This document shows positions 13,001 through 22,552 of a DNA stretch of 64,000 bases, piece by piece (the stretch's first letter is position 1; each line of letters opens with the position of its first letter). Origin of the DNA: Nageia nagi (lineage: Eukaryota > Pinophyta); contig JBITNC010000001.1 in NCBI GenBank assembly GCA_050084985.1, positions 188,914,001 to 188,978,000 of the forward strand, read 5' to 3'. The position numbers and the translations under genes were made by a program. The notes under the pieces are model-generated. The model had not been told where the DNA came from, made no database searches, and worked only from the letters and a program-made list of their open reading frames with translations.

Positions 13001-13150
13001 GGTTATTATTTGAATTGTAAAACATTTGCATTTATGAATCAAATCAAGCATGTATTTAGTGTTAAATGTAACATGTATTATTTATTTGGTTAAAATTTAT
13101 CATTTTTATTGAAAAAACATGCTTATTATTTCATATTTTTTGTGTAGCAA
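10061..13150 (+). other. C2 long 5' leader
   Basis: About 3.1 kb, collinear in blocks with the C1 leader. It contains G and A runs, a TA repeat near 10530-10562, a pyrimidine-rich block at about 10690-11340 and worn ATGATGCATGCTT repeats at 12060-12300. Short open frames here (10435-10764, 10719-11036, and a minus frame at 11206-11445) follow base composition and match nothing I know. Confidence 0.7.
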
Positions 13151-14080
13151 ATGGGAAAATATTTTTTGCCAAAATACATTCTTGATAGTTCCAACTATGG
13201 GATTTGCAAACCTTGGATAAGAGTTGAATTACAGGTAAGGAAGTTATGGCAATTAGTGAATGAAAACCTTGTACCTCTTACAGATAAGAAGGCACTAGAG
13301 GCTTACAACACAAAGAATGAGTTAGCAACCTCCATGATTTATCATGCAATTTTAGATGATGTGCTCTTGATGATATTCTCTTCAACCTTAGCAAAGGAAG
13401 CATGGGATAAGCTAAAGCAAATCTATTGTGATGCAAACTTTTTAAGAAAGTTTACCATTCTTCAAAATTTGCTTTAATCATGTCAAGGAGAAGATAAAAA
13501 TATGGCTATCTACTTGAATAAATTCATTGACCTAAAGATCCAACTTGTTGCTTATGGATGCAATTAGATCAATGATGAGTTTATAGTCTTCATCATTTTT
13601 CAGAGCATCTCTTTAAAGTTTGAAAACTTTGTAATAGTTATGGAAACAAGGCTTGATGATGAAGAAGTCATCTCTTTTGAGAACCTTTCAAGGAACCTTT
13701 GAAGCATGAGAAAAATCTTAACAATAAAAGGTTAATTTCTTCTCCTAAGGATAATAATGTTGCTCTTGGAGTAACCAAAATTCTTTTCAAAGAAAAGTTC
13801 AACCATCAAAAGAAATCTTATCCTTCTTCCTCCAAAAGGTTAGAGAAAAGAGGTAATGGCTACAACAACAATAGGAAAAACAAAAACCATAATAGTAAAA
13901 ACAATGATAATAATAATCATTTCAAGTAAAGAGATGGAAAAGGTAAAGCAAACACTCCTTATCCTAAGAAAAAGTTTGATAGAAATTATAACTATTATGG
14001 CATTCAAAGTCATAAAAAAGTTGATTGTTATAAAAAGAAAAGAAATAAAAAGTACAAAAAAATGAAAATGTAAAGAATTA
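13151..14080 (+). pseudogene. C2 gag (UBN2-type copia gag with zinc knuckle)
   Basis: Starts at ATG 13151. The first 108 codons are open and include the copia gag landmarks LDSSNYGICKPWIRVELQ and KEAWDKLKQIY. A frameshift at about 13475 moves the frame. The middle part reads NDEFIVFIIFQSISLKFENF and TRLDDEEVISFENL, and the basic Asn/Lys-rich linker is at 13790-13930. A degenerate knuckle follows at about 13980-14035 (YNYYGIQSHKKVDCYKKK), where both leading Cys appear as Tyr, each a G-to-A change. The family role is the capsid/nucleocapsid protein. The C1 copy of this linker is at 25900-26060. Confidence 0.88.
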
Positions 14081-14109
14081 CAAAGAAAAGAAAAATACTC
14101 ATACTAGTT

Positions 14110-15066
14110 TTGTTGCAGTGCTCTACTCTATGTCTCACTCTTTTTTATCTGAATGGATTGTTAACTCTAGTTGCACTAATCACTTATGCTTTGAAAAAAA
14201 AGTTTGAAAACTTTAACAAGTATAATAAGGATGTGGTTGTGATAGGTGATAACTCTACCCTAGAATTCCAAAAAATTGGGAGTGTGCTGATTCACGAAAA
14301 GGTTCTTGAAAATATTCTCTATGTTCTTAAGTTAAGGATGAATCTTCTCTCCATGATCCAAGTTGCTAAAAAAGGATACTCTTGAATTTGACTCTCAATC
14401 TTGGTGCATTAAGAAAGGACTTGCCACTTTGGTTAAAGGATCAATGAAAGATAACCTCTACATTATGGATCAAGTTCCATCAAAGATGTGTCTTGCTTCT
14501 AGTGTATGTTCTAAAGGTAATCTTTGGCACTATCATTTAGGGCACTTTAACCATAAGAGTATTCAAATCATGAAAGACCAAGAAATTATGAAAGGTTTGC
14601 CTTCAATTTCTCTTTTAGTTGGATTATGTGAGAAGTTCATTCTTAGTAAGATGCATAGACAAATATTTGAAAAAGATAAGGTAACAAGAGCATCTCAACC
14701 TCTTCAACTTGTGCATTTAGATTTGATAGGTCCATTTTAAATTAAGTCACTTGGAGGAGTATCTTACATCTTGACCTTCATTGATAACTTTAGTAGGATG
14801 ACCTTTAGGTATCTACTTGATCATAAGGATCAAATCTTTGAGAGTTTTAAAGTTTTTAAGGCTTTTGTTAAGAATCAAACTAACCTTAAAATCAAGATGT
14901 TGAGATCAGATAATAGAGGAGAATATAACAGTAATGAGTTTAATAACTATTATTCTAAGTATAGAATCAAAAGGTAGTTTAAATTTCCATACACTCCTCA
15001 ACAAAATGGTGTTATTGAAAGGAAAAATAGAATAATTATGGAGATGGCTAAATGCATATTGGATAA
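14110..15066 (+). pseudogene. C2 pol, part 1: protease to integrase core
   Basis: The protease site reads WIVNSSCTNHLCF at about 14152, where the family has D-S-G, so Asp and Gly are both changed (N and S, G-to-A). The GAG-pre-integrase domain is at 14510-14690 (LWHYHLGHFNHKS). The integrase keeps its triad by sequence: Asp in VHLDLIGPF near 14718, Asp in LRSDNRGEYN near 14906, Glu in NGVIERKN near 15015. A stop sits at about 14975 and two others lie upstream. The frame runs into G1 at 15067 after MAKCILD and resumes at 22553. Confidence 0.9.
15062..15066. repeat. Target-site duplication of G1, left copy (GATAA)
   Basis: GATAA, repeated exactly at 22548-22552. Joining the two sides with one copy gives an uninterrupted integrase frame (...ILDNLPKFLLGEA). 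Confidence 0.95.
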
Positions 15067-15919
15067 TGTTAACACATAAAAATGAATTTATGTTTTTAAA
15101 TCAATAAATTAATGAAATATGCTTGGCCTAAATATATGTCTTGAATGTATTAAAGTTATAATATCAATGTTTATCTTGAATATGAATTTTATAATGATTA
15201 TCTTGAATATTGCATGGATTATCTTGAATATTGTATAAATTATCTTGTTTATTGGGGTGTTTATCTAGAATGTTGTGAATTAGCCTTATTTATGTAGATG
15301 CATGCCGACCCATGGGTTGTATTATCTATTATCTATATAAATAAGGGATCTAATAGTAAGTCCACATAACAAGGATACACACGATCCCGTGTATGGTCTT
15401 GTAGTGGCAACCCCTTAAGGTATCTCTTGGTACCGCCTACAAGGCTGTGGTTTGTGTGCTTCCTTTCGCGAGCTATCTTGACATCCATGATCTATTTTGA
15501 TATCACACTGCTATCTGAGACATCCATATTGAAGTTCTGTACTTGATCGAGAAGTTAAGAATCATCAAATGAAGGCTGTTGGTGCTCCTTTATGAACCAA
15601 AGAACACCATCGGTGCTCTTATATCACTGAAATGGACTGCCTGCGGTCCTCTTTTTACATCTTCATAGGTCACTGCATTGTTGGAAAGGCAGCTCATTAT
15701 TAGTACATCACCAATATCTTCATCTTTTGTTGTCAGGTACATTCTATGAGGTAAGTACACAAATTACAGTCTTGGTTGGTACAATTACATTTCTGAATTG
15801 GTTATTTTATTTATTGCTATTTAGAATAAATTGCTATCCATAGCTCAAATACAAATAATATTGAGTTTGTAGATATTTGCCTATTTATTTATTTGCACGG
15901 TCAATTTTATTTGTAAACA
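15067..15919 (+). repeat. G1 5' LTR
   Basis: Starts TGTTAACAC and ends GTAAACA. TATA box TATATAAATA at 15334-15343. Contains three copies of the G1 palindromic word (15572-15592, 15600-15620, 15632-15655). Confidence 0.95.
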
Positions 15920-15921
15920 TT

Positions 15922-15939
15922 TGGTGAACCTAACGTGAA
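15922..15939 (+). other. G1 probable primer-binding site
   Basis: Begins TGGTGAACCTAACGTG two bases after the LTR. It starts with TGG as a tRNA-complementary site must; I could not assign the tRNA. Confidence 0.6.
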
Positions 15940-16010
15940 GTGCACATCATTGTACTAAAACCCTAAAGGTTTTAGTTAAGACTAATATCTATTTTGTGAG
16001 TGTTTTAGTT

Positions 16011-17228
16011 ATGGATCAGCTCAAATTGTTCTTGCATAGTCTTTTAAAAAGAGATTTGGATGAATTACTGGGGGAAATCAAACATGATGATCTAGAGGGA
16101 TCCAAAGGAATACAAAATAGTGCTGAGGGTGACAATAGTAATTTTCAAGCTACTATAGAAGGTATGCAAAGGCAGATAGATAGATTGGCAAGGGGATCAG
16201 CTCCGCCTAATGATTCTTTCGAATTTGGTAGTCCCCTATGCGATGAGATTCGTAGGCACATGCCACCATCTAACTACAAAGAGCCAAAATTCTATAAATT
16301 CAATGGTGAAGGAGATCCGAGAAGACATATACAAGGATTCAAGGATGAGTGTGAACTCAAAATTGGTACAGATCAAAGATTGCAAGCTAAATTCTTTCCC
16401 TAGACCTTGGAGGGAGAGGCTCAAGAATGGTTTTATGCCTTACATGAAGGGTCCATCACATCATTTGAGGAATTTAGTAGTTTGTTCCTGGAGCAATATA
16501 AGCATAACATCAAGAAGGAGATTATGTTATCAGATTTATGCGCTATCAAGCAAGGCAGTGATGAGCAACTAGACAAATTTGTTGTAAGGTTTAAGAAGAC
16601 ATGGCAACAAGTGAAGATCAGATTAACAAAAAAGGAGGTAAATAATATTTTTAAAGAAGTCGTTATATTACCCTTGCAATCACATGTTATCGATTATACA
16701 CATCTTACATTTTTGGATATGACGTATAAATTGTTAGAGAAAGAGAAAGTCCTTGTGAAGCTAGGGCTTGTGAAGTATGGCAATAGTGATAAGACAAAAG
16801 CAAAGGATAAGAGATCACAATCACCAAAGAAGGAGAAAACTATCCATGTGGCTGAGAAGATAAGTGAGATGAAGGAGAAGAAATTTGTGAGATTTCCCAT
16901 ACCTCCAAGACATATCCTAAAAGACCTTGTGGCAAAAGGGTTATTACAACCCTTACCTAAGCATGAAGAAGATCCTACAGCAGAAAGACCCACTTGGTAT
17001 AAGGAAGATAGGTATTGTGAGTATCATCAGACTAAGGGCCATGCTACTAATGGGTGTGGAAACCTTAGGGATAGAATACAGAAGCTCATAGAAGATGGAT
17101 TCTATGTGTGTCCGATAAAGGTCAAAGATACAGGGGAAGAGCAACATGTTAATATGATTTTTCTTGAAGATGCTTGTGAGGCTAGCACCAGTGGGAGCTC
17201 CAGGCCCTCCGGAGGTATCATTTGGTAG
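16011..17228 (+). pseudogene. G1 gag (Ty3/gypsy Retrotrans_gag), one nonsense codon
   Basis: 406 codons from ATG 16011 with a single in-frame TAG at 16401-16403 (likely CAG to TAG) and otherwise open to 17228. The capsid part has the gypsy gag landmarks PKFYKFNGEGDPRRHIQGFK, then LEGEAQEWFYAL and FEEFSSLFLEQY. A basic linker follows, then a knuckle CEYHQTKGHATNGC (C-x2-H-x4-H-x4-C) and the usual GNLRDRIQKLIEDGFY helix. It packages element RNA and could act in trans with partner enzymes. The region after 17228 holds no pol. The frame is far better preserved than the antisense gene in the same element. Confidence 0.92.
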
Positions 17229-17619
17229 ATCAATATATATAAAAAAAAAAGAGAGAAAGAAAGAAGCTAGCAGTCAGTTTAGGTCACTAACAGATGTCAT
17301 GGTCAAGATATTGGGGGGCTTCATGATGTCATAACAGGAGCGTTGGCATTGTATTTTGTGCTAATAGGACCATCGATGGTCCTCTTTTAGTGGAAAATAG
17401 GAGAAATTCAAAAGATTCCAATTCCTCCCGTAGTGTGAGAAGTCAAAATTTTAGGTCATGTCATTAGCGTTCGTTTGCAAGAATCATAGAACATCAAATT
17501 CATTCATCACAAGCACATGCACAAGAATAAATCAAGTACCAAAATTTGTGTTTCATATATATATCATGATCAAAATGTTTTTGTTTACAATACAAATGGA
17601 TGAGATCACATAGAATGAC
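17229..17619. other. Spacer between gag and antisense gene, with perfect palindrome
   Basis: Non-coding. Includes AGGACCATCGATGGTCCT at 17366-17383, an exact 18-bp palindrome and the clearest copy of the G1 dispersed word. A more decayed copy lies just before it near 17336-17360. Confidence 0.8.
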
Positions 17620-19864
17620 CTAGAATCTCCTACTAGAGCCCCCTCCCCCTACACTAGAACTAGTAGCCCTACTAGATGTGCCACCCCTGCACCGTGCCTT
17701 GTACTTCTCTGTGCGTGCCTTCTCCTTGCTAATCTATCTCTTGGCTTGGCGAAGCTACTCATAGAGGGCTTTGATTTCCTTGTTAGCTACCTGTAGGTCC
17801 TGATAGATCCCAGTATAATCCCCTCTCTGAACTGTAGATGACCCTGTAGCTCTCTAATCTCCTCATCCTTCTGACTGATTTGACCACGTAGTCTAGCCAT
17901 CTCGACCTCAAGATCTATGACATAGCATAAACATATCATGTTAATCCTTGGCATATCATAAAAAGTAGAAAATCAAAGCAAAGCAAAAGAGAAAATAGGT
18001 TACCATCATCATCCTCATCATAGTCTTTCCTCCTCCCAATCTGTATCTATCTCATACTCAAGTTCATACTCATCTTGGTCTGGATCAGTCTCCTCATTAT
18101 CGTCATGACCTGCATCTAGAGATGTGTCACGAGCATATGTAGGGCTACTCTCTCCTCCCCACCCTCCTGCTATGAAGGGAGCATCCCATCCGGTCTGTAT
18201 GTCCCCTGTGTCTTCATCCTCCCATGCATAGTCACCTAAGTCGGTATCATGAATACCTATGTGGTGAGGATAGCGTTCCCTCCACCAGGCTAGGTAATCC
18301 ATCATATGGTCAAGTCCATCTATGTCATCATCGGCCCCATAGTCAGATTCCTCGCTAGGGGACTCCCAATTTGAGTCCCAGTCAGGTACTGGCTCATAGT
18401 CCTCTAGGAGGTGCCTACTATGGTAGTAGTGCACCACTATCCTACAGTCATTTGGTATACCCTACTGGAGGCTAAATTGATGGAGTATTCACTCTAGCCT
18501 GTACGGCTCCACTAGTGCCCTATGTGCTTGTACGTATGTAGGGTGTCTCATCCATGCCATATCCTGTATGTCCTCCTCCCACTCTGGTACACCTCCCTGA
18601 TAGGGACGCTAGTATATCTATGCCTCCTGCAATAGGTCAAACCATACCCACCATCCCTATAGGTCCATGATAGGAAAATCTGGTCCCTCTATTGTCACCC
18701 ACCGTTGTCAGGTGGGTACATCATCTGGCTAGTCTAGGTGCAACATCATCAGTCTAGAAATGATGATGTGATCATATGCCCACACCTGCAGTATCATAGA
18801 ATGAGCTACCTATCTCCCCCCTCTCTCCACCTCTATAAAGCCATGGAGGTCATGATAGAGTTGTGCCAGTATTACGGGGCACCATGCATACTGCTACTTG
18901 TGTGTCACCATGTCTTAAATGATAGGAACCATGCCCATAGGGAAGGTCTCACTACTCTTGTCTGGGTAGACAATAGCATCCAGAAGGTAGGCAATGAGGA
19001 GCCTCATCCGTAGGTCACCCCATGCTGGAGGATACTCTGACACATGTCTCACTAGGGACACACCCCTCTTCCTATGGTTTACTTCATCTGACCCCATCAT
19101 CCATGTAGCCCATACCTCTGCCTGTTCCAGGCTAGGAACAGGAACCATGTTCACTAGCCTCCCCCTGATAGGAAGTCTAGTGATCCTGTAGATATCCTCT
19201 AGTGTCACTGTGATCTCACCAGTCAGAAGGTGAAAGGTTTTGGAGTTTGTATCCCACCTCTCCATCAAAGTTATCAGCATATTACGATCATGAAACACAT
19301 AATCAGCAAATGCAAGGTAGCTAAAGGAAATTTCCTCCAAAATGCTTCGAGCTTCGTCAGTTTGTGGCCACTATTGGGCAGTGGTGAAGGTGACACTCTT
19401 ATCAAATGGTCACATAAGGTATGAATGATTCTGTAAGAAAAGAGTGATAAAAAGCAAGTTAGTATCAGATATGAGACAAAAATAGCAAAAAATAGTTGGC
19501 AAAGAGGACCGCCCACAGTCTAAACTAGGGCAGAAAGGACCACCAGTGGTCCTATTTTTGTGCATAAAGGTCGACAAAATTTAGGGTACAGGTTCGTACA
19601 GATGAGCATAGTATAGCCATGATACCAAAAATTTGAAAAATAGAATGAAAAGGTAAAAATGATGGGCTAGGGTATTCAACAGGAAAACCTTATGGGCAAT
19701 TTGGAAAACCAGTATGTAGGTAGCTAAAATCTGAAGATAGGTAAAAGCACAGCAAGGAAAAGGTGAGAGATGCAATGTACCTGATGACTGATAGGAGAAT
19801 CAGCCACCAAGGTAGCTCTGTGTCCATCCCAGCATGTGATTGGCAAGGCCATAGTGTGCAACAT
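17620..19864 (-). pseudogene. G1 antisense plant mobile domain (PMD) gene, 3 exons
   Basis: Exons: 19864-19781 (28 codons from ATG, phase 0), 19430-18004, 17914-17620. Intron 1 (19431-19780) ends with TACTAAC, a pyrimidine tract and CTTACAG. Intron 2 (17915-18003) is GT-AG and keeps phase. Exon 2 has the PMD signature (LITLMERWDTNSKTFHLLTG, then EITVTLEDIYRITRLPI), followed by QYAWCPVILAQ, LQVWAYDHI, the RPY motif and a GIP stretch, an acidic tail (DWDSNWESPSEESDYGADDD and more) and a WWRERYP motif. Exon 3 is a coiled coil (MARLRGQISQKDEEIRELQG) with a Ser/Gly-rich end. Family: PMD proteins include Arabidopsis MAIN and MAIL1, which act in silencing, and many copies ride in transposons. There are 14 in-frame stops (10 TAG) and two 1-nt shifts (near 18025 and in exon 3). 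The frame is otherwise unbroken, so this copy is dead by point changes. Confidence 0.9.
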
Positions 19865-19997
19865 AGTAGTACAAGAAATATCACCTAGTGATAGCGATAA
19901 AATCACCAGCTAAACCTCTCTTACTCAGTCTCCTAAGCTCTAAGATACTCGCAGTTCTAAAAATGATAGTGTGACCAAATGAGGAAGGGTGGGGCCC

Positions 19998-20005
19998 CTT
20001 TTATA
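19998..20005 (-). promoter_or_regulatory. TATA box of the antisense PMD gene
   Basis: TATAAAAG read on the minus strand, about 134 bp upstream of the ATG at 19864, leaving room for a start site near 19970 and a leader of about 100 nt. Its spacing, with splice signals downstream, suggests the gene has its own promoter and does not rely on the LTR. Confidence 0.7.
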
Positions 20006-20146
20006 GAAAGGTTAGGGCACACACTTCAAGACAAATTTTGATTTGAGCATTCAGTGTACGTGGACAAGCAACCAGGTATTAATCTAGAATCTAAGGGTGA
20101 TTCACAAGGACCTGATCTTCATAGTTTTTGATGAATCCTCAAGAAA

Positions 20147-20217
20147 AGGACCACCCGTGGTCTTAGACAAAGACCACCGGCATTCTAAATCTACTAGAAA
20201 GGACTACCCACATTCCT
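20147..20217. repeat. Cluster of three G1 palindromic words
   Basis: Copies at 20147-20164, about 20171-20186 and 20200-20217, consensus AGGACCACCGGTGGTCCT. They lie upstream of the antisense promoter. Two more (about 19505-19520 and 19536-19553) lie in intron 1. Confidence 0.7.
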
Positions 20218-20320
20218 TTTTCTAGTAAATTAGCTCATCCAAGTATCACAAACATATCATAGGTGCTTAACCAATGTCATATCTAGGATAATATTGCTTT
20301 GAATCTCATGTTTGCAGGGT

Positions 20321-20689
20321 GGAGTTCCAACTCCCATTATCAGCTTATCATGTCTCTTGGTGGAGTCCCAGCTCCCATTATCAGCTTATCATGCCTATGG
20401 GTGGAGTTCTAGCTCCCATTATCAGCTTATCATGTCTCTTGGTGGAGTCCCAGCTCCCGTTATCAGCTTATCATGCCTCTTGGTGGAGTCCCAACTCCCG
20501 TTATCAGCTTATCATGCCTATGGGTGGATTTCTAGCTCCCATTATTAGCTTATCATGTCTCTTGGTAGAGTCCCAACTCCTATTATTAGCTTATCATGCC
20601 TATGGGTGGAGTTCTAGCTCCCATTATCAGCTTATCATATCTCTTGGTGGAGTCCCAGCTCCCGTTATCAGCTTATCAAGCCTCTTAGT
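20321..20689 (+). repeat. 41-bp minisatellite, 9 copies
   Basis: Nine tandem units of exactly 41 bp (9 x 41 = 369), each beginning GGAGTCCCAGCTCCC or a close variant and ending TTGGT or TGGGT. Two unit types (CATGTCTCTTGGT and CATGCCTATGGGT endings) partly alternate, suggesting expansion by doublets. Confidence 0.95.
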
Positions 20690-21200
20690 GGAGTTGCAGC
20701 TCCATCAATTTATCATTATTTTGCAGAGTTTGGTTCTTATGCAACTATAGCATACCTCTTGGTGCAAAGTCTCAGTTGTGTGGAACTTAGCTCTCCTCTA
20801 TCAGTTTATCATGCCTCTTGGTGGAGTTTCAGCTTCATCAGTTTATCATTATTTTGCAGAGTTCAGTTCTTATGCAATTGCAGCATACCTCTTGGTGCGA
20901 AGTCTCAGTTATGTGGAACTTAGCTCTCCTCTATCAGCTTATCATGCCTCTTGGTGGAGTTTTAGCTTCATCAATTTATCATTATTTTGCATAGTTCGGT
21001 TCTTATGCAACTATAGCATACCTCTTGGTGCGAAGTCTCAGTTGTGTGGAACTTAGCTCTCCTCTATCAGCTTATCATGCCTCTTGGTGGAGTTTTAGCT
21101 CCATCAGTTTATCATTATTTTGCGGAGTTTGATTCTTATGCAATTGCAGCATGCCTCTTGGTGAGAAGTTTCAACTTCCATTGCAGTGTATGGAACTTAG
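20690..21200 (+). repeat. 133-bp tandem repeat derived from the 41-bp unit
   Basis: Units start at 20690, 20823, 20956 and 21089, exactly 133 bp apart; the last is incomplete or diverged after about 21160. Each begins with a 41-bp-like piece (GGAGTT..CAGCTCCATCA) and ends with the CATGCCTCTTGGT ending of the smaller unit, so it is a higher-order form of the same repeat. Confidence 0.95.
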
Positions 21201-21681
21201 CTCTCCCCTGTGTGTGGTCATGGTTATCATGTCTTGTCTTATGATGTGGTCATGTGTGTTGTCATGTCTTGTCTTGTGATGTGGTCTTATCAAGTTGTCG
21301 TCAGGTCGTCATGTGTGTCGTCATGGTTATCATGTCTCGTCTTGTGATGTGGTCTTGTCAAGTCATTTGTTAGGTCATCATCATGTGTGTTGTCGAGTTT
21401 ATTATCACGAGTCATCAGTGTTGCAGCAAGATTATCATATTATCAGAAATATCAGGCTATCACCTTCTATGGCAAAATGCAAGGGGCAAGCATGCCCAAG
21501 GTAATATCAAAAGGGAGTTTTCTCAACCCATATCTAGTACAAATAAGCTTTGTCATGATGTTGTTTAAGTTTAGAATGGTTAGTGTTTATCATTGCTTAT
21601 AAAATTGTTTACTATGATATTGTGTTTTTACTTTGAATGCAAAATCTCAACTCACCTCATGTTTCTTTCAATTTCACATCC
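21201..21681. other. GTCATG-rich decayed repeat and 3' untranslated part of G1
   Basis: 21210-21400 repeats phrases such as GTGGTCATGTGTGTTGTCATG and TCTTGTGATGTGGTCTT. The remainder leads to the polypurine tract with no coding signal. Confidence 0.6.
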
Positions 21682-21694
21682 AAAGTGGGGCATC
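21682..21694 (+). other. G1 polypurine tract
   Basis: AAAGTGGGG followed by CATC and then the TGTT of the 3' LTR, the usual form before a gypsy 3' LTR. Confidence 0.8.
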
Positions 21695-22547
21695 TGTTAA
21701 CACATAAAAATGAATTTATGTTTTTAAATCAATAAATTAATGAAATATGCTTGGCCTAAATATATGTCTTGAATGTATTAAAGTTATAATATCAATTTTT
21801 ATCTTGAATATGAATTTTATAATGATTATCTTGAATATTGCATGGATTATCTTGAATATTGTATAAATTATCTTGTTTATTGGGGTGTTTATCTAGAATG
21901 TTGTGAATTAGCCTTATTTATGTAGATGCATGCTGACCCATGGGTTGTATTATCTATTATCTATATAAATAAGGGATCTAATAGTAAGTCCACATAACAA
22001 GGATACACAAAATCCCATGTATGGTCTTGTAGTGGCAACCCCTTAAGGTATCTCTTGGTTCCACCTACGAGGTTATGGTTTGTGTGCTTCCTTTCACGAG
22101 CTATCTTGACATCCATAATCTATTCTGATATCACACTGCTATCTGAGACATTTGTATTGAAGTTTTGGACTTGATCAAGAAGTTAAGAATCATCAAATGA
22201 AGGCCATCGGTGCTCTTTTATGAACCAAAGAACACCGTCGGTGCTCTTATATCACTAAAATGGACTGCTCGTGGTCCTCTTTTCGCATTTTCATAGGTCA
22301 CTACGTTGTTGGAAAGGTAGCTCATTATCAGTACATCACCAATATCTTCATCTTTCATTATCAAGTACGTTCCGTGAGGTAAGTACACAAATTACATTCT
22401 TGGTTGGTACAATTACATTTCTGAATTGGTTATTTTGTTTATTGCTATTTAGAATAAATTGCTATCCGTAGCTCAAATACAAATAATATTGAGTTTGTAG
22501 ATATTTGCCTATTTATTTATTTGCACACTCAATTTTATTTGTAAACA
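21695..22547 (+). repeat. G1 3' LTR
   Basis: 853 bp, same length as the 5' LTR, TATA at 21962-21971, palindromic words at about 22201-22218, 22229-22248 and 22261-22278. The first 270 bp show only two differences from the 5' copy; most of the rest fall between positions 320 and 700. Confidence 0.95.
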
Positions 22548-22552
22548 GATAA
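22548..22552. repeat. Target-site duplication of G1, right copy (GATAA)
   Basis: Exact match to 15062-15066. Confidence 0.95.

Larger units (their letters stand above)
15067..22547 (+). mobile_element. G1: pol-less gypsy element with antisense PMD gene
   Basis: A 7481-bp LTR element with 853-bp LTRs (15067-15919 and 21695-22547), exact GATAA target duplications, a gypsy-type gag and no protease, integrase or reverse transcriptase in any frame. Between gag and 3' LTR it carries a spliced gene on the opposite strand for a plant mobile domain protein, then minisatellites. It fits the TR-GAG class (terminal repeats plus gag, moved by enzymes of other elements), and antisense extra genes are known from Tat-lineage gypsy elements such as Grande and Retand. 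Hand count of LTR differences: about 47 in 853, nearly all transitions, so it is the youngest insertion in the nest. Confidence 0.92.

Noticed and set aside
8905-13155. C1 lacks 161 bp present in C2 just before the gag start (C2 12991-13152), and the extra piece starts GTACCT and ends TGTAG, like a lost intron.
   Set aside because: The C1 junction does not match an exact GT-AG splice: a few bases after the AG (CAAAT) are missing too. The shared TGG/TGGG at both ends fits a microhomology deletion better.
16694-17147. Minus-strand open frames of 99 and 64 codons.
   Set aside because: Shadows of the well-preserved G1 gag.
20312-20750. Two overlapping open frames of 78 and 143 codons with a repeated SAYH-rich sequence.
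   Set aside because: They follow from the 41-bp minisatellite, which stays open in more than one frame. No start context or outside similarity.
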